Source of the DNA: Isoptericola jiangsuensis
GTDB lineage: Bacteria > Actinomycetota > Actinomycetes > Actinomycetales > Cellulomonadaceae
NCBI RefSeq assembly: GCF_002563715.1
Contig: NZ_PDJJ01000001.1
Coordinates: 3,782,001-3,846,000, forward strand
Direction of reading: 5' to 3'
Length of the DNA: 64,000 nt
A program made the translations under genes and the position numbers. The notes under the pieces are model-generated. The model searched no databases. It was not told where the DNA came from and saw only the letters and a program-made list of their open reading frames with translations. Each line of letters opens with the position of its first letter. The first letter of the stretch is position 1. This document shows positions 46,204 through 55,190 of the stretch, one piece after another.

Positions 46204-46935
46204 ATGGACCTGCACCTGCGCGGCATCACCCTCGTCTACCCCGACGGGGAGGGCACGCTCACCGCCGTCGACGACGTCCACCTCACCGTCCCCGCGGGGA
46301 CCACCACCGCCCTGCTGGGCCCGTCCGGCGCCGGGAAGTCCAGCCTGCTCGCCGTGGCCGCCGGGCTGACGCGACCCACCCGCGGCTGCGTCGAGATCGG
46401 CGACGACACCGTGCTCACGCCCACCACGACGGTCGCGCGGGCCACGCGCGTGCGGCTCGACCGGATCGGTGTCGTGTTCCAGTCGCCGCAGCTGCTCGCG
46501 TCGCTCACCGCGGTGGAACAGCTGGAGCTGCACGCCCACCTGCGCGGTGGCCGACCGGCCGCCGCGCGGGCGCGCGCGCTGGAGCTGCTGGACGCCGTCG
46601 GCGTCGCCGGGCAGGCCGGCAAGCGGCCCGCCCAGCTCTCCGGCGGCCAGCGTCAGCGCGTCGCCATCGCGCGGGCCCTCATGGGCGCCCCCGAGGTCCT
46701 GCTGGTCGACGAGCCGACGTCCGCCCTCGACCACGAGCGCGGCAGCCGGGTCGTCGAGCTCGTCACGCGGCTGACCCGCGAGACGTCGGCGGCGACCCTC
46801 CTCGTCTCGCACGACGCCTCGACGCTCGGGTCCGTCGACGCCCGCGTCCGGCTGGTCGACGGACGGCTCGCCGCGGACCCGGCGGCCGCCGCGGTCAGGA
46901 CAGCGCCCGTCCCAGCCGGTCGACCGCCGCGGTGA
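46204..46935 (+). CDS. ABC transporter ATP-binding protein, MacB/LolD type
   Basis: 243 residues. LLGPSGAGKSSLLAV (Walker A), FQSPQLLASLTAVEQ (Q-loop with the LolD-type LT motif), QLSGGQRQRVAIARAL (signature) and VLLVDEPTSALD (Walker B) are complete. GGAG lies before the ATG, 21 bp after the permease. Its 3' end overlaps the convergent malY-like gene by 41 bp. It probably energises export driven by extracytoplasmic conformational change (mechanotransmission). Confidence 0.9.
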   Translation: MDLHLRGITLVYPDGEGTLTAVDDVHLTVPAGTTTALLGPSGAGKSSLLAVAAGLTRPTRGCVEIGDDTVLTPTTTVARATRVRLDRIGVVFQSPQLLASLTAVEQLELHAHLRGGRPAAARARALELLDAVGVAGQAGKRPAQLSGGQRQRVAIARALMGAPEVLLVDEPTSALDHERGSRVVELVTRLTRETSAATLLVSHDASTLGSVDARVRLVDGRLAADPAAAAVRTAPVPAGRPPR

Positions 46936-48097
46936 GGATCTCCGCCGAGGTCGCGAGGTTTAGCCGCAGCCGGCCGCGGCCGCCCGTGCCGAAGTGGGAG
47001 CCGTCGCCCAGCGCGACCTTCGCCGTCCCGAGCACGTGCCGGTGCGGGTCGACGCCCTCGGGGACGGCGTCGCGGACGTCGAGCCAGGCGAGGTAGGTGC
47101 CGCGCCCGGGGTGCACGCGCACGGCCGGCGCGACCTCGGCGAGCCGCTCGGTGAGGAGCTGCCGGTTGCGCACGATCCCGCCGCGCAGCGCGTCGAGCCA
47201 GGCGTCCCCGCCCGTGTACGCGGCGGCGTGCGCGATGACGGCGAGGTGGTTGACGGCGTGGCCCGCCACCTCGGGGATGCGGCGCAGGTCGGCGGCGGCG
47301 TCCGGCCCGGCGACCGCGGTGGCGGCGCGCAGCCCGGCGAGGTTGAACGCCTTGGACGCCGAGTGCACGGCGATCGCGTCCTCCGCGCCCGCCACGGACA
47401 GCAGGGGCGTGAACGGCTCGGCGCCGTCCACCAGGTCGTCGAACGCGAACGGGGCGTGGATCTCGTCGGCGACCACCCGCACCCCGTAGCGCCGCGCGAG
47501 GGCGAGGGTGTCCTCCAGCTCGGCCCGGGTGTGGACGGTGCCCGTGGGGTTGTGGGGGTTGCACAGCAGGAGCACGGCGCGCCGCCCCGACCCCGGCCCG
47601 GTGCCGTGCGCGGCGACGCCGGTCGCCTGCGCGAACGCAGCCTCCAGGGTCACCGGGTCGAGGCGGCCGTCCGCGTCGAGGGGTGCCTCGACCACGTGCC
47701 GCGCCTCGGTGCGGGCGTACGCGGCGAACGGCGGGTAGACGGGCGGGGTGACGACGACGGCGTCACCGGGCGAGGTGAGGACGCGCAGCACCTCCACGAT
47801 CGCCACCATGACGTCGGGCAGGGTGCGGCTCGTGGCGACGTCGGGCGTCCAACCCCAGCGGCGCTGCGCGAACGGGGCGAGCGCGGCCGCGTAGCCCGTG
47901 CCGAGGTCGTAGCCCGTGTCCCCGATCGCGAGCGCCCGCGTCACCGCGTCGACCACGACCGGCGGCTGCGGCACGTCCATCTCCGCGACGAACAGCGGCA
48001 GCACGTCGTCGGGGTAGGCGCGCCACTTCACGGAGGTGCGGCGGCGCAGGTCGTCGAGGGAGAGCTGGTCCAGCGGGCACAGGGTCGTGTCGGTCAC
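46895..48097 (-). CDS. MalY/PatB-type PLP-dependent C-S lyase
   Basis: 400 residues, fold-type I aminotransferase-like. LCNPHNPTGTVHTRAEL, VVADEIHAPFAFDD and the PLP lysine in VHSASKAFNLAGLRAA match the PatB/MalY cystathionine beta-lyase group, which cleaves cystathionine or cysteine conjugates to a thiol, pyruvate and ammonia. The GTG start has TAGACC 6 nt upstream, a weak leaderless -10. The specific substrate is not deducible. Confidence 0.85.
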   Translation of the reverse strand: MTDTTLCPLDQLSLDDLRRRTSVKWRAYPDDVLPLFVAEMDVPQPPVVVDAVTRALAIGDTGYDLGTGYAAALAPFAQRRWGWTPDVATSRTLPDVMVAIVEVLRVLTSPGDAVVVTPPVYPPFAAYARTEARHVVEAPLDADGRLDPVTLEAAFAQATGVAAHGTGPGSGRRAVLLLCNPHNPTGTVHTRAELEDTLALARRYGVRVVADEIHAPFAFDDLVDGAEPFTPLLSVAGAEDAIAVHSASKAFNLAGLRAATAVAGPDAAADLRRIPEVAGHAVNHLAVIAHAAAYTGGDAWLDALRGGIVRNRQLLTERLAEVAPAVRVHPGRGTYLAWLDVRDAVPEGVDPHRHVLGTAKVALGDGSHFGTGGRGRLRLNLATSAEILTAAVDRLGRALS

Positions 48098-48131
48098 CCC
48101 TGAGGTCTACCAGACACGGCCCCCTCGGACC

Positions 48132-48749
48132 TCAGGCGCGGCTGCCCGCGGGGCGGACGACCTCCGCCCACTGCTCCTCGCGCAGCGCCCCGGCGGGGAC
48201 GTCCAGCCCGGACCAGCGTCGCGCGTCGGCGATGGTGTCCGTCAGCAGGTCGCGCAGCCGGTCGTCCGTGTCGGGGACGTACGCCTCGCTGATGCCCTGC
48301 ACGGCCGTCGACACGACCGAGGGCGCGGCGTCGCGCACGAACCGCTTGGGACGGACGTGGGTGCCGGCGCAGAACCGGCGCGCCCACTCGGCGGTCTTGG
48401 GCGCCGTCGCCAGCGCCTCCACGCTCTCCGGCGCCAGCGTGCCGTCGGGTCGCCCGTCCAGGACGTCGAGCATCCGCTCGCCGCCGTAGATCGCCACGGC
48501 GAGCGTCTGCTGCCGGTCCGCGGGGGCGACGGGCAGCGCCGCCCGGGCGGCCCGCAGCGCGATCTGGACGTCCCAGTGCGGGTCGTCGCTGTTCAGCCCG
48601 ATGACGGACGGGATCATGGGTGCCAGCCTCGGCCGCGCGTCGTCCGACGTCAGGTCGTTGACGGCGCGTGCGAGCATCGCCAGCAGCGGGTGCGTGCACT
48701 GCGGATGGTCGCTCCAGCGTTCGCCCGCGAGGAACGACGCGAGCTCCAT
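48132..48749 (-). CDS. Conserved actinobacterial protein of unknown function
   Basis: 205 residues from ATG 48749, which has AAGGGGG upstream. ATG 48797 and GTG 48833 are in frame but add a less plausible MLGRGKHRSPKKG extension. MELASFLAGERWSDHPQCTHPLLA is a start I associate with a conserved actinobacterial family with no assigned function. The protein is soluble and Ala/Arg-rich, with SVIGLNSDDPHWDVQIAL as another distinct segment. It lies 35 bp upstream of the malY-like start in the opposite reading context, on the same strand. Confidence 0.6.
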   Translation of the reverse strand: MELASFLAGERWSDHPQCTHPLLAMLARAVNDLTSDDARPRLAPMIPSVIGLNSDDPHWDVQIALRAARAALPVAPADRQQTLAVAIYGGERMLDVLDGRPDGTLAPESVEALATAPKTAEWARRFCAGTHVRPKRFVRDAAPSVVSTAVQGISEAYVPDTDDRLRDLLTDTIADARRWSGLDVPAGALREEQWAEVVRPAGSRA

Positions 48750-48977
48750 GAAGCACGCCCCCTTCTTCGGGCTGCGGTGCTTGCCACGCCCCAGCATGGG
48801 CAGGGCGTCGAACGTTCCTGCGGTTCCTCCCACGGTGCCACCCCCGTCTCGGTCCTCGCTCCAGTGTGCGCGCGGTGTGACCCACGTCGCAACGGGTGGG
48901 GACCGGTCCGTGGTCCGGATCGCGCCCGACAGCGCCTTCTTGCTGGGAATTCGGCCCTCGGGCGGCATACTGGGGTC

Positions 48978-51314
48978 GTGCCCGAGACGCAGGTCCTGGG
49001 TCCGTCGACCCCCGGCCCGACGGCGGAGTTCTCCGCGGACGAGGTGTTCGACCGCATCGTGCGGCTCGTGCACCGCAACCTCGGCGTGCCCGCAGCCGTC
49101 TTCGTGGTGCTCACCCAGGACGGTCAGCTGCTGCCCGGCGCGTACGGCCTGCCGGAGGACGTCCAGGCGGCGCGCCGCATCTTCTTCGACCACCCGGCGA
49201 CCGAGATCGTCGCGCGCGAGCGCGCCGCCGTCGTCGTCGAGGACACGGAGGCCGACCCGCGCGTCGTCGACCGCTGGGTCGTGCGCGAGATGGGTGCCCG
49301 CGCCCTGGCCGGCTACCCCGTGCAGGACGGGCGCGGCGAGGTCGTCGGCGCGCTGTGGGCGATCGACATGGTCCCGCGGTCGTGGGCCGCCGAGGACCTC
49401 GACACCCTCGCCGACCTCGCGGCGGCCTGCTCCGGCGAGCTGCGCCTGCGGGCCGAGCGGGAACGCGCCCGCCGTGCCGAGCAGGTCGCGTTCCGCGCCC
49501 ACCAGCGCGCCCAGTTCCTCCTGGGACTGTCCGAGCGGTTCGCCGGCGTCACCACGATCGAGGAGGTCGAGGAGACGATCGCGGAGGTCGTCGGCACCGG
49601 CATGGGGGCGCGCTGGTGCTCCCTCGCGCTCGTCGACGCAGACCGCCGCCACCTGCGCTACGTGACCGTCGGCCACCAGGAGCCCGGGTTCCCCGACGGG
49701 ATGCGCAGCATCCGGCTCGACGCGCCCCGCCCCGACACCGCCGTCGTCCGCGACCGGCGCACCCTGTTCTACCGCGACCAGGACGAGATGATCGAGGCCT
49801 ACCCCGCCATGGCGGGCATCGGCCTGATGTCGACGGGCGCCCGCTCGTTCCTGCCCGTCGTCGTCGAGGACGACGTCATCGGGGTCGTCATCTGCGTGTG
49901 GGGCGAGAAACGGGACCACGACAGCGGCACCGCCGCCCTGGAGACGACGGTCGCGCGCTACGTCGCGATGGCGCTGGAGCGTGTCGCGCTGCTGGAGGCC
50001 CGCCGCCGCGTCGCCACCACCCTCCAGGAGTCGCTCCTGAGCGACGCCCCCACCGTCGCGCACCTCGACATCGCGACGACGTACGCCCCGGCGGCCCGGA
50101 CCGACCAGGTGGGCGGCGACTGGTACGACGCCGTCGTGCGCGACGACGGCACCGCGATCCTCACCATCGGCGACGTCACCGGCCACGACGTGAGCGCCGC
50201 CGCGCAGATGGGTCAGCTCCGCTCCATGCTGCGCGCCCTGGCGTGGAGCCACGACGAGTCCCCCGCCGCGCTGCTGACCCGCCTGGACCGGGCGAACGCC
50301 GAGCTGGGCCCGGGCGCGCTGGCGACGGCCGTCGTCGTCCGCCTCGACCACGACTCCTGCCCCCAGGGCGACACCGGACCCGACGGCGAGCCGGAGCGCG
50401 GGTACACCCTCACCTGGTCGGACGCGGGGCACCCGCTGCCGCTCGTGCTGCGGCGCGACGGCACCGTCCAGACCCTCGAGGCCCGTCCCGACATGCTGCT
50501 CGGCATCGACCCCGCGGCCCAGCGGCGCGACCACACCGCCCGGCTGCTCCCGGGCGACACCCTCGTGCTCTACACGGACGGCCTGGTGGAGCAGCGGGGC
50601 GTGCCGATCACCGAGCGCACCGAGGACCTCGTCCAGGTGCTGGCCGACGTCCACGGCGAGGCCACCGCCGGGCTGCCGCGCGCCCTCGTGCGGCGGCTCG
50701 TCGGACGCGCCCAGCGGGACGACGTCGCCGTGCTGGTGGTGCGGGCCCGCGTCCCCGCCCCGTCGGGCCCGCCGTCCGACGACGGCCCGGCCCTCGCGGA
50801 ACGGAAGGTCGCCGACAGCCTGTCCGACCTCGGGCCCGCCCGCCGCTGGGTCGACGACGTCCTGGAGTCCTGCGACGTCGGCGTCGAGGTGCGGCGCACC
50901 GCGATGCTGCTGTCCAGCGAGATCCTCACCAACGCGCTCGAGCACGGACGCGGCCCCATCACCGCGACCGTCGAGGTCGACGAACGGCGGCTGCGCGTCG
51001 CCGTGCGCGACGGCTGCACCAAGGAACCAGTCCTCCAGGACCCCGACCCGCGCGACCTGTCAGGACGCGGCGTGCAGTTCCTCGACCGGCTCGCCTCCCG
51101 CTGGGGCGTGGAGCAGCACGAGGCCACCGTGGTGGGCCGGCACGCCGACCTGGGCGACGGCAAGACGGTCTGGTTCGAGATCGACCTCGGCGCCGCACCC
51201 CTGACCGGCGCGGTCCCCGTGACGCGCCGGCAGTCGTCCGCCACGTCGTCGATCCCCCTCGTCGAACGGGTGCTGCCCTGGACCCGCGACGAGGCGCGCC
51301 GCCGCCGCACCTGA
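48978..51314 (+). CDS. GAF-GAF-SpoIIE phosphatase-HATPase regulator
   Basis: 778 residues from GTG 48978; CATACT (48966-48971) ends 6 nt before it. Order: GAF domain (about 20-160), linker helix, second GAF (about 185-345), PP2C/SpoIIE phosphatase (about 365-595, with DQVGGDWYDAVV, IGDVTGHDVSAAAQM and YTDGLVEQRG metal-binding aspartates), and a C-terminal RsbW-like ATPase (about 610-745, SSEILTNALEHG and GRGVQFLDRLASRWG). Such proteins dephosphorylate an anti-sigma antagonist and may phosphorylate it too, in one chain. The next gene encodes a sigma factor, although SpoIIE systems usually act on SigB-type and not ECF factors. Confidence 0.87.
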   Translation: MPETQVLGPSTPGPTAEFSADEVFDRIVRLVHRNLGVPAAVFVVLTQDGQLLPGAYGLPEDVQAARRIFFDHPATEIVARERAAVVVEDTEADPRVVDRWVVREMGARALAGYPVQDGRGEVVGALWAIDMVPRSWAAEDLDTLADLAAACSGELRLRAERERARRAEQVAFRAHQRAQFLLGLSERFAGVTTIEEVEETIAEVVGTGMGARWCSLALVDADRRHLRYVTVGHQEPGFPDGMRSIRLDAPRPDTAVVRDRRTLFYRDQDEMIEAYPAMAGIGLMSTGARSFLPVVVEDDVIGVVICVWGEKRDHDSGTAALETTVARYVAMALERVALLEARRRVATTLQESLLSDAPTVAHLDIATTYAPAARTDQVGGDWYDAVVRDDGTAILTIGDVTGHDVSAAAQMGQLRSMLRALAWSHDESPAALLTRLDRANAELGPGALATAVVVRLDHDSCPQGDTGPDGEPERGYTLTWSDAGHPLPLVLRRDGTVQTLEARPDMLLGIDPAAQRRDHTARLLPGDTLVLYTDGLVEQRGVPITERTEDLVQVLADVHGEATAGLPRALVRRLVGRAQRDDVAVLVVRARVPAPSGPPSDDGPALAERKVADSLSDLGPARRWVDDVLESCDVGVEVRRTAMLLSSEILTNALEHGRGPITATVEVDERRLRVAVRDGCTKEPVLQDPDPRDLSGRGVQFLDRLASRWGVEQHEATVVGRHADLGDGKTVWFEIDLGAAPLTGAVPVTRRQSSATSSIPLVERVLPWTRDEARRRRT

Positions 51315-51356
51315 CGCCTCTCGCGTCTGTCGGTGGCCGGTCGTACGGTGTGAGAC

Positions 51357-52343
51357 ATGACACAGACGGTCGGGTCGGACGTCGGCGTGCTCCTGGAGCA
51401 GCACCGCCGCGAGCTCACGGGCTACTGCTACCGGCTGCTCGGCGGCGCCGCCGACGCCGACGACGCCGTGCAGGAGACCATGCTGCGGGCCTGGCGCGCC
51501 TACGACCGCTTCGAGGGCCGGTCGTCGCTGCGCTCCTGGCTGTACCGGATCGCGACCAACGTGTGCTTCGACCACCTCGGGTCGTCCAAGCGGCGCGAGC
51601 GCCCCATGGGGCTGGGCGGCCCGCAGCCCGCCGAGATCGAGAACTTCGGGGAGACCCTCCCGGAGGAGCGCTGGGTCGAACCCGTCGCCGACGACGCCGT
51701 CCTGCCCCGCGAGGGCGACCCCGCCGACATGGCGGTGGGCCGTGAGTCGGTGCGCCTCGCGTTCGTCGCGGCCCTGCAGCACCTCCCGCCCCGCCAGCGG
51801 GCCGTGCTCGTCCTGCGCGAGGTGCTGCGCTGGTCCGCCGCGGAGACCGCGACCCTGCTCGACACGTCCGTCGCGTCCGTCAACAGCGCCCTCCAGCGGG
51901 CCCGCGCCACGCTCGGCGCCAAGGCCCTCGACCGCGACGAGGAACGCTGGGGCACCGTCGACGACGAGCTGCTCGCCCGCTACGTCGACGCGTTCGAACG
52001 CTACGACATGGACGCCCTCGTCCGGCTCCTGCACCAGGACGCCGTCCTCAACATGCCGCCCTACACCCTGTGGGTGTCGGGACCCGAGGAGATCGCCCGC
52101 TGGATGCTCGGCCCCGGGCACGGCTGCCGCGGCTCCCGTTGCCTCCCCGTGCGCGCCAACGGCTCCCTCGCGTTCGGCCAGTACCGCTGCGACCCCGCCG
52201 GCGGCTGGCGACCGTGGGGGCTCGTCGTGCTCGAGGACGACGGTGCCGGGCGGGTCACCGGCATCACCACGTTCCTCGACACGTCGACCTGGTTCCCGCG
52301 GTTCGGCCTCCCCGACCACCTGCCCGCCGAGCAGACCGTCTGA
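51357..52343 (+). CDS. ECF sigma factor with SnoaL-like C-terminal domain
   Basis: 328 residues. Region 2 is LLEQHRRELTGYCYRLLGGAADADDAVQETMLRAWRA with SLRSWLYRIATNVCFDHL; region 4 is LPPRQRAVLVLREVLRWSAAETATLLDTSVASVNSALQ. Residues about 200-328 form an NTF2/SnoaL-like domain (DMDALVRLLHQDAVLNMPPYTLWVSGPEEI). This three-part plan is that of the SigG/SigJ-like ECF group, in which the extra domain regulates activity in place of a separate anti-sigma. TACGGT (51344-51349) ends 7 nt before the ATG. Confidence 0.9.
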   Translation: MTQTVGSDVGVLLEQHRRELTGYCYRLLGGAADADDAVQETMLRAWRAYDRFEGRSSLRSWLYRIATNVCFDHLGSSKRRERPMGLGGPQPAEIENFGETLPEERWVEPVADDAVLPREGDPADMAVGRESVRLAFVAALQHLPPRQRAVLVLREVLRWSAAETATLLDTSVASVNSALQRARATLGAKALDRDEERWGTVDDELLARYVDAFERYDMDALVRLLHQDAVLNMPPYTLWVSGPEEIARWMLGPGHGCRGSRCLPVRANGSLAFGQYRCDPAGGWRPWGLVVLEDDGAGRVTGITTFLDTSTWFPRFGLPDHLPAEQTV

Positions 52344-52356
52344 CGCGCACTCCGGT

Positions 52357-52457
52357 TTCGGAGGGTGGTGGGGGCCGCGCGACGTCGCGTTCACGGGCCC
52401 CAGGGGGCCCTCCACTTCGGGTCTGACGACGTCGCGCGGCCCCCACCCCCCTCCTTC
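52357..52457 (-). repeat. Hairpin element H5 (type B core)
   Basis: The core (52388-52426, minus orientation, 39 bp) starts TCAGACCCGAAGTGGA and ends GTGAACG. Its inner stem has changed on both sides to GGGCCC..GGGCCC with one extra loop base. The arm parts next to the core (52367-52387 and 52427-52447) match perfectly over 21 bp; the outer bases are slipped. It is followed at 52481 by 20-bp repeats. Confidence 0.85.
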
Positions 52458-52480
52458 GACGTTCCGGTCCGCGTCGCATC

Positions 52481-52660
52481 AGTCAGCGCAGGTCCACGCG
52501 AGTCAGCGCACATCCACGCGAGTCAGCACGGCGTCACGCGAGTCAGCGCACACCCACGCGAGTCAGCGCGGCGTCACGCGAGTCAGCGCACACCCACGCG
52601 AGTCAGCGCGGCGTCACGCGAGTCAGCGCAAGTTCCGGCGAGTCAGCGCAGGTCCGACGA
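52481..52660 (-). repeat. Nine-unit array with exact 20-bp period
   Basis: Nine consecutive 20-bp units each hold AGTCAGCGC at the same phase. Most also hold GCG just before it (box GCGAGTCAGCGC), plus about eight variable bases. The variable parts alternate between forms such as ACACCCAC and GGCGTCAC. Frames across it translate to repeats of RESA/HASQ but no real gene is present. It occupies the intergenic region before crcB. Confidence 0.9.
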
Positions 52661-52701
52661 CGAGTGGCGCCGTCGCCTCCGGGCGCACCAGGATGGGGAC
52701 C

Positions 52702-53157
52702 GTGCCCGACGCCCGCCCCCCGCACCGCGACCCGCGGCTCCTCGCGCTCGTCGCCGCCGGCGGGGCCCTCGGCTCGGTGCTGCGGTACGCCGTCGCCCTG
52801 GCGCTCCCCCACGCGTCCGCGGGCTGGCCGTGGCCGACGTTCACCGTGAACTTCGTCGGCGCGTTCGTGCTGGGCTGGCTCCTGGAGACCCTCGCCCGGC
52901 GCGGCCCCGAGTCGCCGCGCCTGCGAGCCGTCCGCCTGTTCGCCGGGACCGGCGTGCTCGGCGGCTTCACCACGTACTCCGCGCTCGGTCTCGAGCTGAC
53001 GCGCCTCGCGCAGGACGGCGCGTGGGGCGTCGCGGTCGCGTACGCCGCGGCCACGCTCGCCGTCGGGACGACGGCGGCACTGGCGGGCGTGCTGCTCGGC
53101 TCACGGACCCCGCCGGGCACGCTGGGACGGCTGCTCCGCGCCGGCGGGCCGTCGTGA
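52702..53157 (+). CDS. crcB: Fluoride channel subunit CrcB/Fluc (first of pair)
   Basis: 151 residues with four hydrophobic helices. WPTFTVNFVGAFVLGWLLE carries the channel asparagine, and GVLGGFTTYSALGLE carries the polar-track TTYS with the phenylalanine. CrcB proteins form dual-topology dimers exporting fluoride. The start is taken at GTG 52702, with CAGGAT (52689-52694) 7 nt upstream; ATG 52693 adds three residues. The next gene overlaps by 4 nt. No fluoride riboswitch is recognisable upstream; the 20-bp array is there instead. Confidence 0.88.
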   Translation: MPDARPPHRDPRLLALVAAGGALGSVLRYAVALALPHASAGWPWPTFTVNFVGAFVLGWLLETLARRGPESPRLRAVRLFAGTGVLGGFTTYSALGLELTRLAQDGAWGVAVAYAAATLAVGTTAALAGVLLGSRTPPGTLGRLLRAGGPS

Positions 53158-53540
53158 CCGGGGTGCTGGCGTTCGTCGCGGTCGGGGTCGGCGGCGGGCT
53201 CGGCGCCGCGGTGCGGTTCTGGGTGGCCGACACCGTCAAGGCCCGACGCCCGAGCGGGTTCCCGTGGGGCACGTGGGTCGTGAACACCGTCGGCTCGTTC
53301 GTCATCGGGGTCACGGCCGGCTGGATCGCCCTCGCCGGAGCCGCCGAGGTCTGGCACCTGCTCCTCGTCGTCGGGTTCTGCGGCGGCCTGACGACGTTCT
53401 CCACGTCCGTCGTCGAGACGGTGACGATCCTGCACGGCGGCCGACGACGAGTGGCGGTGCGGCACGCGCTGAGCACGCTCGGCGCGTCGGTCGTCGCCGT
53501 CACGGCAGGGCTGCTGCTCGCCGGGGCCGTCGCCACCTGA
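53154..53540 (+). CDS. crcB: Fluoride channel subunit CrcB/Fluc (second of pair)
   Basis: 128 residues, four helices. WGTWVVNTVGSFVIGVTAG and FCGGLTTFSTSVVE are the equivalent motifs to the first subunit. Paired crcB genes usually code for oppositely oriented subunits of a heterodimer, one with more positive charges on each side. GTG 53154 overlaps the crcB1 stop (GTGA), so synthesis is coupled 1:1. Confidence 0.9.
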   Translation: MTGVLAFVAVGVGGGLGAAVRFWVADTVKARRPSGFPWGTWVVNTVGSFVIGVTAGWIALAGAAEVWHLLLVVGFCGGLTTFSTSVVETVTILHGGRRRVAVRHALSTLGASVVAVTAGLLLAGAVAT

Positions 53541-53573
53541 CACGCCGCCCGGCCGGTGTGGAACCCTGACCGC

Positions 53574-54038
53574 ATGACGAGCCATCGTGCCCTCACCGCC
53601 GTCCTCCTCACCGTCGGCGTGGCGGCGCTCGGCGGCTGCGGCACCGCCGAGGTCTCCTCCGCCTGCGTCGACTGGGCCGACTACGACACCCCGGCCGACG
53701 CCGCCCTGGATGCCGACGCGGTGGCACACGGCAGGGTGACCGGGCAGACCGGGACGACCTACCTCTTCGGCGAGACCGCCCACGTGTGGGAGGTGGCGGT
53801 CGACGCGTGGCTCCAGGGCTCGGGCGCCCGGACGATCGAGGTCGTCTCCGCACCCCGGACCTGCGAGAACGGCTCGCCCTACCCCGACGGCGACCCGCTC
53901 GACGGGACGGACGACGTCATCCTCCTGCTCACCGCTGACGGCGCCCGCTGGCAGACCCTCACGGGGTTCCAGGGTGTGATCCCGGCGCCACCGGCCGGAG
54001 AGCTGCCGTCCGAGTGGCCGTCGCCGTCCACCGGGTGA
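53574..54038 (+). CDS. Small lipoprotein
   Basis: 154 residues from ATG 53574. The signal peptide with lipobox (VGVAALGGCG) is followed by a mature domain with two more cysteines (SACVDWADYD and PRTCENGSPY). The strand pattern HVWEVAVDAWLQGSGARTIEVVS recalls small OB/beta-barrel lipoproteins of actinobacteria. No motif is identifiable. AACCCT (53562-53567) ends 6 nt before the ATG, a weak -10. Confidence 0.62.
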   Translation: MTSHRALTAVLLTVGVAALGGCGTAEVSSACVDWADYDTPADAALDADAVAHGRVTGQTGTTYLFGETAHVWEVAVDAWLQGSGARTIEVVSAPRTCENGSPYPDGDPLDGTDDVILLLTADGARWQTLTGFQGVIPAPPAGELPSEWPSPSTG

Positions 54039-54119
54039 ACCGGCTCGCGGTCGGTCGCACCGAGACCGACCACAGGACGGGTGGAGCGCGCTGACAGGGT
54101 CAGGTGGGAGGCTGTCACC

Positions 54120-55112
54120 ATGCGCCTGATGCTGCTCGACACGGCCTCGCTGTACTTCCGCGCCTACTTCGGTCTCCCGGGCTCCCTGCGCTCCCCCGCG
54201 GGCGAGCCGGTCAACGCGGTGCGCGGCCTGCTCGACATGATCGCGTTCCTCGTGACCGAGCACCGCCCTGAACGTCTGGTGGCCTGCTGGGACGACGACT
54301 GGCGCCCCGCGTTCCGGGTCGACGCCATCAGCTCGTACAAGCAGCACCGGGTCCTGGAGGAACGCGCCGACGGCCCCGACGTCGAGGAGATGCCCGACGA
54401 CCTGCGCGCCCAGGTGCCCGTCATCGTCGACGTCCTCGCCGCGCTCGGCGTCGCACGCGTCGGCGCGCCCGGGTACGAGGCGGACGACGTCATCGGCACG
54501 CTCGTGGCGCGCGAGGTGGCGGCGCACCCTGCCGCGCCGGTCGTCGCGGCACCGACGGAGGGGGCGCCCGGAGCCGGGTCGTCAGCCGCGCTCCAGGTCG
54601 CCGTCGTGACCGGCGACCGCGACCTGTTCCAGCTCGTCGACGACGCGGCGGGCGTCGGCGTCCTGTACCCGGCGCGCGGCGTGCGCGACCCGGACGTCGT
54701 GGACCAGGCGCGGCTCGCGGAGAAGTACGGCGTCCCGACGGGCAGCGCGTACGCCGAGATGGCCGTGCTGCGCGGAGACCCGTCGGACGGCCTGCCGGGC
54801 GTGGCCGGCATCGGCGAGAAGACCGCCGCGCGACTGCTGGCGACGTTCGGCACCCTGGACCGGATCCTCGCCGCCGCAGCCGCCGGCGAGTCCGGCGTGA
54901 CCGCGTCGCAGCGCACCCGGCTCGCCGCGGCCACGGACTACCTGGCGGTCGCCCCGGGGGTCGTGCAGGTCGCCGCCGACGCCCCCGTGGGCGACGTGGA
55001 CGACACCCTCCCCGCGACCCCGCGCGACCCCGACGCCCTCGCGGCGCTGGTCGAGCGCTGGGGCATCGGGTCCAGCGTCGACCGCGTGGTCCGGGCCCTC
55101 GCCGGGCTCTGA
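54120..55112 (+). CDS. Stand-alone 5'-3' exonuclease (FEN family)
   Basis: 330 residues from ATG 54120 (GAGGCT ends 6 nt before). MRLMLLDTASLYFRAYFGLPG is the PIN-like start with the first metal Asp; CWDDDWRPAFRVD, GYEADDVIGTL and VVTGDRDLFQLV give the other acidic residues. DGLPGVAGIGEKTAARLLATFG is the H3TH DNA-binding motif. It corresponds to the 5' nuclease of DNA polymerase I encoded alone. Its likely role is Okazaki-fragment or flap processing, beside the PolI nuclease domain. Confidence 0.88.
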   Translation: MRLMLLDTASLYFRAYFGLPGSLRSPAGEPVNAVRGLLDMIAFLVTEHRPERLVACWDDDWRPAFRVDAISSYKQHRVLEERADGPDVEEMPDDLRAQVPVIVDVLAALGVARVGAPGYEADDVIGTLVAREVAAHPAAPVVAAPTEGAPGAGSSAALQVAVVTGDRDLFQLVDDAAGVGVLYPARGVRDPDVVDQARLAEKYGVPTGSAYAEMAVLRGDPSDGLPGVAGIGEKTAARLLATFGTLDRILAAAAAGESGVTASQRTRLAAATDYLAVAPGVVQVAADAPVGDVDDTLPATPRDPDALAALVERWGIGSSVDRVVRALAGL

Positions 55113-55190
55113 CACCTCCGGCGGGCGACCGTCGGTGGCGCGTGCTGGACTGGACGCGCCCACGACGGCCACGAAGCTCGAGGAGGAACC

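Noticed and set aside
52481-52660. CRISPR array
   Set aside because: The conserved box is 12 bp and the variable part about 8 bp, far too short for CRISPR repeats and spacers. No cas gene is in the window.
52365-52700. Upstream extension of crcB through the 20-bp array
   Set aside because: The frame stays open and gives RESA/HASQ repeats only because the 20-bp period rotates through frames without stops. CrcB proteins start near the first helix and a -10 box precedes GTG 52702.
52661-52701. Fluoride riboswitch before crcB
   Set aside because: The leader is too short and lacks the GATGG...CCGCC...CTGATG pattern.
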